NCBI RefSeq assembly: GCF_963678635.1 | Contig: NC_087062.1 | Location: forward strand, 57,740,129 to 57,804,128 | Source: Symsagittifera roscoffensis | Taxonomy: Eukaryota > Xenacoelomorpha > Acoela > Convolutidae | Direction of reading: 5' to 3' | Length of the DNA stretch: 64,000 nt | Shown here: positions 61,593-64,000 of the stretch, one piece after another | Layout: every line of letters begins with the position of its first letter | Position numbering within the stretch: the first letter of the stretch is position 1 | Position numbers and translations under genes: made by a program | Notes under the pieces: model-generated | Database searches by the model: none | Told to the model about the DNA's origin: nothing | Seen by the model: only the letters and a program-made list of their open reading frames with translations

Positions 61593-62397
61593 AAAGGCAA
61601 TCAGAATAAACCTCAAAAGCACAAAGAACCAAACAAGTCATTCTAACAATATGTGAAAAAAGGTCAAAACCTACCAAACAAGAATATACACAGTAATAAT
61701 AGCTCTGGAAAATCACTTCCAGGCGACTCAAATTATACAAGAAATCAATCACTATATAACTCCAGTTATAGAGGTAGATCGCCCGAACAAAAAAATTCAC
61801 GAAATTTTCTCACAAAATAGATATAGTCGATCGAATAGCCAAAATAACCAAAATAGAAATAACTATTCACGATCGAATTCAAACACAACAGAATTTGTTT
61901 CTGCATCCAGTTCCAATTCAAACCCAACGAATAGACACTATTCCAACAATAGATCACGAAAATCATCATACAACATAAATAGAAACTATTCAAACAATAG
62001 GAATAGAAGTTATTCCAACAATCGAAATCAGAACTATCCAAACAACAGATTAAGGAACAACTCATATAATAGATCAAATAGCCAAATATCAAATGATAAT
62101 TATCATGACAGATCACAAAATAATTCACGAAACCGAAACTCAAGCTGCAACAATAGATACAGAAACTATTCCCAGTCACCCCATAGGAATAATAACCGTT
62201 ACCCCGATTCTAAACATCGATACAGAAGTAACACATCAAAGCATCAAAGACAAATCAATCAAGTACAAACAAATGAAGAAACAACTTCAGACCCCCCATG
62301 TATTGATAACACAGAAAATAATGAATTACACTTAAACCACATTAATTGTGAATCAACAGATACTGAAAGTGATACACATAATACCATCTCAGTAAAT
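61593..62397 (+). pseudogene. Arg/Asn/Ser-rich Gag-Pol linker with frame changes
   Basis: After the zinc knuckle the coding phase changes. From about 61800 the phase shared with the protease encodes repeats of the type NRNYSNN and SYNRSNS, rich in Arg, Asn, Ser and Tyr. These reflect imperfect DNA repeats of ATTCCAACAATAGA type around 61930-62060. It probably formed a disordered RNA-binding linker. Several stops lie between 61593 and 61820. Confidence 0.55.
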
Positions 62398-63162
62398 ATG
62401 ATAACAGTCGAAAACGACTATGAACCTATCATATATGAACAACCCTTTAGTTCACACATAAACGAAAATCAATTGGAACTTCTTCATGATTATTACACTC
62501 GACCCATTAATAGTAATACACGAACTACACAAGAAGTAAACGAAATTAACACTGTAATTAAACCTGATAAAAAAGACGAAGTACAATGCTCAAAAACAAA
62601 ACATATTTATCAAAAAGAACAACCGAGAGAAAAAATTTGGACAATCCCATTTCTCTTAGAGAGTCCAAGAAGTAAAGAATTTCAACCACCAGATCTTGAA
62701 ATTGATTTTTTAATCGACTCAGGAGCAGAATCAAGTATCATTAACAATTCCACATGGAATGAAATCAAAACACTGCATCCGAATTTAACACCTCTTGAAA
62801 CATCTAGTAAATTAGCAACAGCACAAGGATCAACATTAGTAAATTATGGAAAAATGCAACTATTCCTTGTTCCCACAAGAACAATGGAACAAAACAAGAT
62901 TTTGAACAAGCCATTCAAACAAACTTTTCATATTACTGATATTAAACACAATATCATTGGCATACCGTTTATAACTAAATATATACCAACAATAAACATC
63001 TTAAATAGTAAAATCAATATCAAAGATAAATATACAAAAACGAAAAACACAGCCTTAACATTCTTTCAAAGATTAAACAAACAGCCACCATTTTTCTCAA
63101 AGTGTTACCCCATTTATAATCAAGAACGGAAACACTTGAAACCACTATCAGGAAACGTATAA
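62398..63162 (+). pseudogene. Retrotransposon aspartic protease region
   Basis: A 254-residue frame in one phase contains the aspartic protease active site FLIDSGAESSII near its centre, with a downstream hydrophobic turn (HNIIGIPFI) typical of the second half of retropepsins. It would cleave the Gag-Pol polyprotein. The frame ends at TAA 63160-63162. The same phase then continues with related sequence at 63223-63453, after which the phase shifts again. The protease core itself looks intact. Confidence 0.8.
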
Positions 63163-63222
63163 AATTTTTCAATAAAACAAGTTCATCAGAATGACAAAAG
63201 TCAAAACAATTAACAACTTTTA

Positions 63223-64000
63223 ATGTCAGATTTCGAATTCAAACCCATTCACAAATTCTTCAAAATTACAATCTCATCCATAAAATACTTGAAAAACACA
63301 AAATCCGATATTATTTCACTACACTTGTATAACAAAACACCATATCAAATAACATTACCCTTAGGACTCTTAGGATATTGTGAAACAAATGCTACAACTT
63401 CATTTATAAATGAAGTAGCATATCGAGTAAATAATATATATTACAACTATTAGATATTTGTCAATCAACAATTCTTGACGAAGAATTATCCATAAATAAG
63501 ATAGTAAATAAAGAAAAAAGGAATGCAGATTACTTTACAAAAACACCATATTTTAAACCAACATTTAATATAACAAATTATACAAAAGAACAACAAAAAT
63601 TTTTAACAATGTTTAATTTTCAACATTCGCAAATAACGCAAAATGAAATTGACAAATTAGCTAAACAACTGATAAAATATTCAACAATCTACGCAACATC
63701 AAAATTTGACGTTGGAAAAATTAATTCATCACTACACCTTCCAATAAAACCTGCCGCAGTTTTCAAAAAACCAAGAGCAAGTAAAGTACCGATTCACTTA
63801 CACGACAAGTTAAAAATTTTACTTGATATCTTAGAACAATACGAAATTATATCACCAGTAAAAAAAGAAGAACAACCAAAAAGTAAATCATTCATCAACC
63901 CTGTTATCATTCTAGCAAAAGGTGAATCACTAAAAATAGTTTTAGACGCTAGATATCTCAATTCACTAATTGACGAATCAAAATGTAATTGGCCCATTGA
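63223..64000 (+). pseudogene. Start of reverse transcriptase, truncated by window end
   Basis: The first part, 63223-63453, is in the protease phase. At about 63450 the phase shifts by one base and the Pol frame continues to the window end. Recognisable RT entry motifs are LHLPIKPAAVFKKPRASKVP, EQYEIISPV and INPVIILAKG followed by KIVLDARYLNS, the conserved first blocks of Ty3/gypsy RT. The catalytic YxDD block, RNase H and integrase lie beyond the window. Confidence 0.8.

Larger units (their letters stand above)
57123..64000 (+). mobile_element. Ty3/gypsy-type LTR retrotransposon, 5-prime part, decayed
   Basis: In order: candidate LTR, a leader region with broken open frames (58.6-60.0 kb), Gag with retrotransposon-gag and CCHC domains (60276-61592), an Arg/Asn/Ser-rich linker, an aspartic protease (62398-63162) and the N-terminal part of reverse transcriptase (63.45-64.0 kb), cut by the window end. 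The domain order Gag-PR-RT and the RT start (LDARYLNS) are of Ty3/gypsy type. At least three frame changes and several in-frame stops show this copy is inactive. Codon use is strongly A-rich on the coding strand, unlike the host genes. Confidence 0.85.

Noticed and set aside
61766-62179. 137-residue minus-strand open frame rich in Cys, Tyr and Phe
   Set aside because: It is the complement of the Asn/Arg/Ser-rich linker of the retroelement. The apparent cysteine richness is an artefact.

Overview
This is nuclear DNA from an invertebrate animal. It is AT-rich and gene-poor, has spliced genes with GT-AG introns, and is crowded with transposon relics and tandem repeats. Two genes can be assigned firmly, and both are metazoan: a BMP2/4 (Dpp)-type TGF-beta ligand and an alkaline ceramidase. 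I cannot place the phylum from sequence alone. No bacterial operon structure, CRISPR array, rRNA or tRNA was seen.

Layout. 0-0.65 kb: broken Ty3/gypsy integrase on the minus strand. 0.65-13 kb: mostly non-coding, with one convincing small secreted 8-cysteine peptide gene (3355-3687, minus), two weaker cysteine-containing open frames (4487-4811 and 12502-12954, minus), a 1-kb fold-back element (5.27-6.23 kb) and an old 61-bp tandem repeat (11.4-12.44 kb). 13.07-18.86 kb: a large composite of nested inverted repeats. 19.9-20.75 kb: a second fold-back element with clean terminal inverted repeats. 25.1-27.4 kb: the BMP2/4-type gene (plus), with two coding exons, 422 residues and a short transposon in its intron. 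30.2-34.3 kb: the alkaline ceramidase (minus), with three coding exons and 263 residues, convergent with the BMP gene and carrying TIR elements in its large introns. 35.9-51.35 kb: about 217 copies of a 71-bp satellite with higher-order structure. 51.4-56.6 kb: degenerate gypsy DNA including a 2.26-kb head-to-tail duplication of a dead reverse transcriptase. 57.1-64 kb: a Ty3/gypsy-type gag-pol element (plus) with a possible LTR, CCHC Gag, DSG protease and the start of reverse transcriptase. It is broken by stops and frameshifts and cut by the window end.

The two host genes are functionally unrelated: a secreted developmental signal, and a membrane enzyme that hydrolyses ceramide to sphingosine. 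The most biologically interesting observation is that the BMP2/4-type ligand has arginine where the family has the cysteine of the inter-chain disulphide. The most striking structural feature is the 15.4-kb satellite. Gene-scale features were read directly from the sequence. Family assignments rest on recognised motifs, because no database search was possible.
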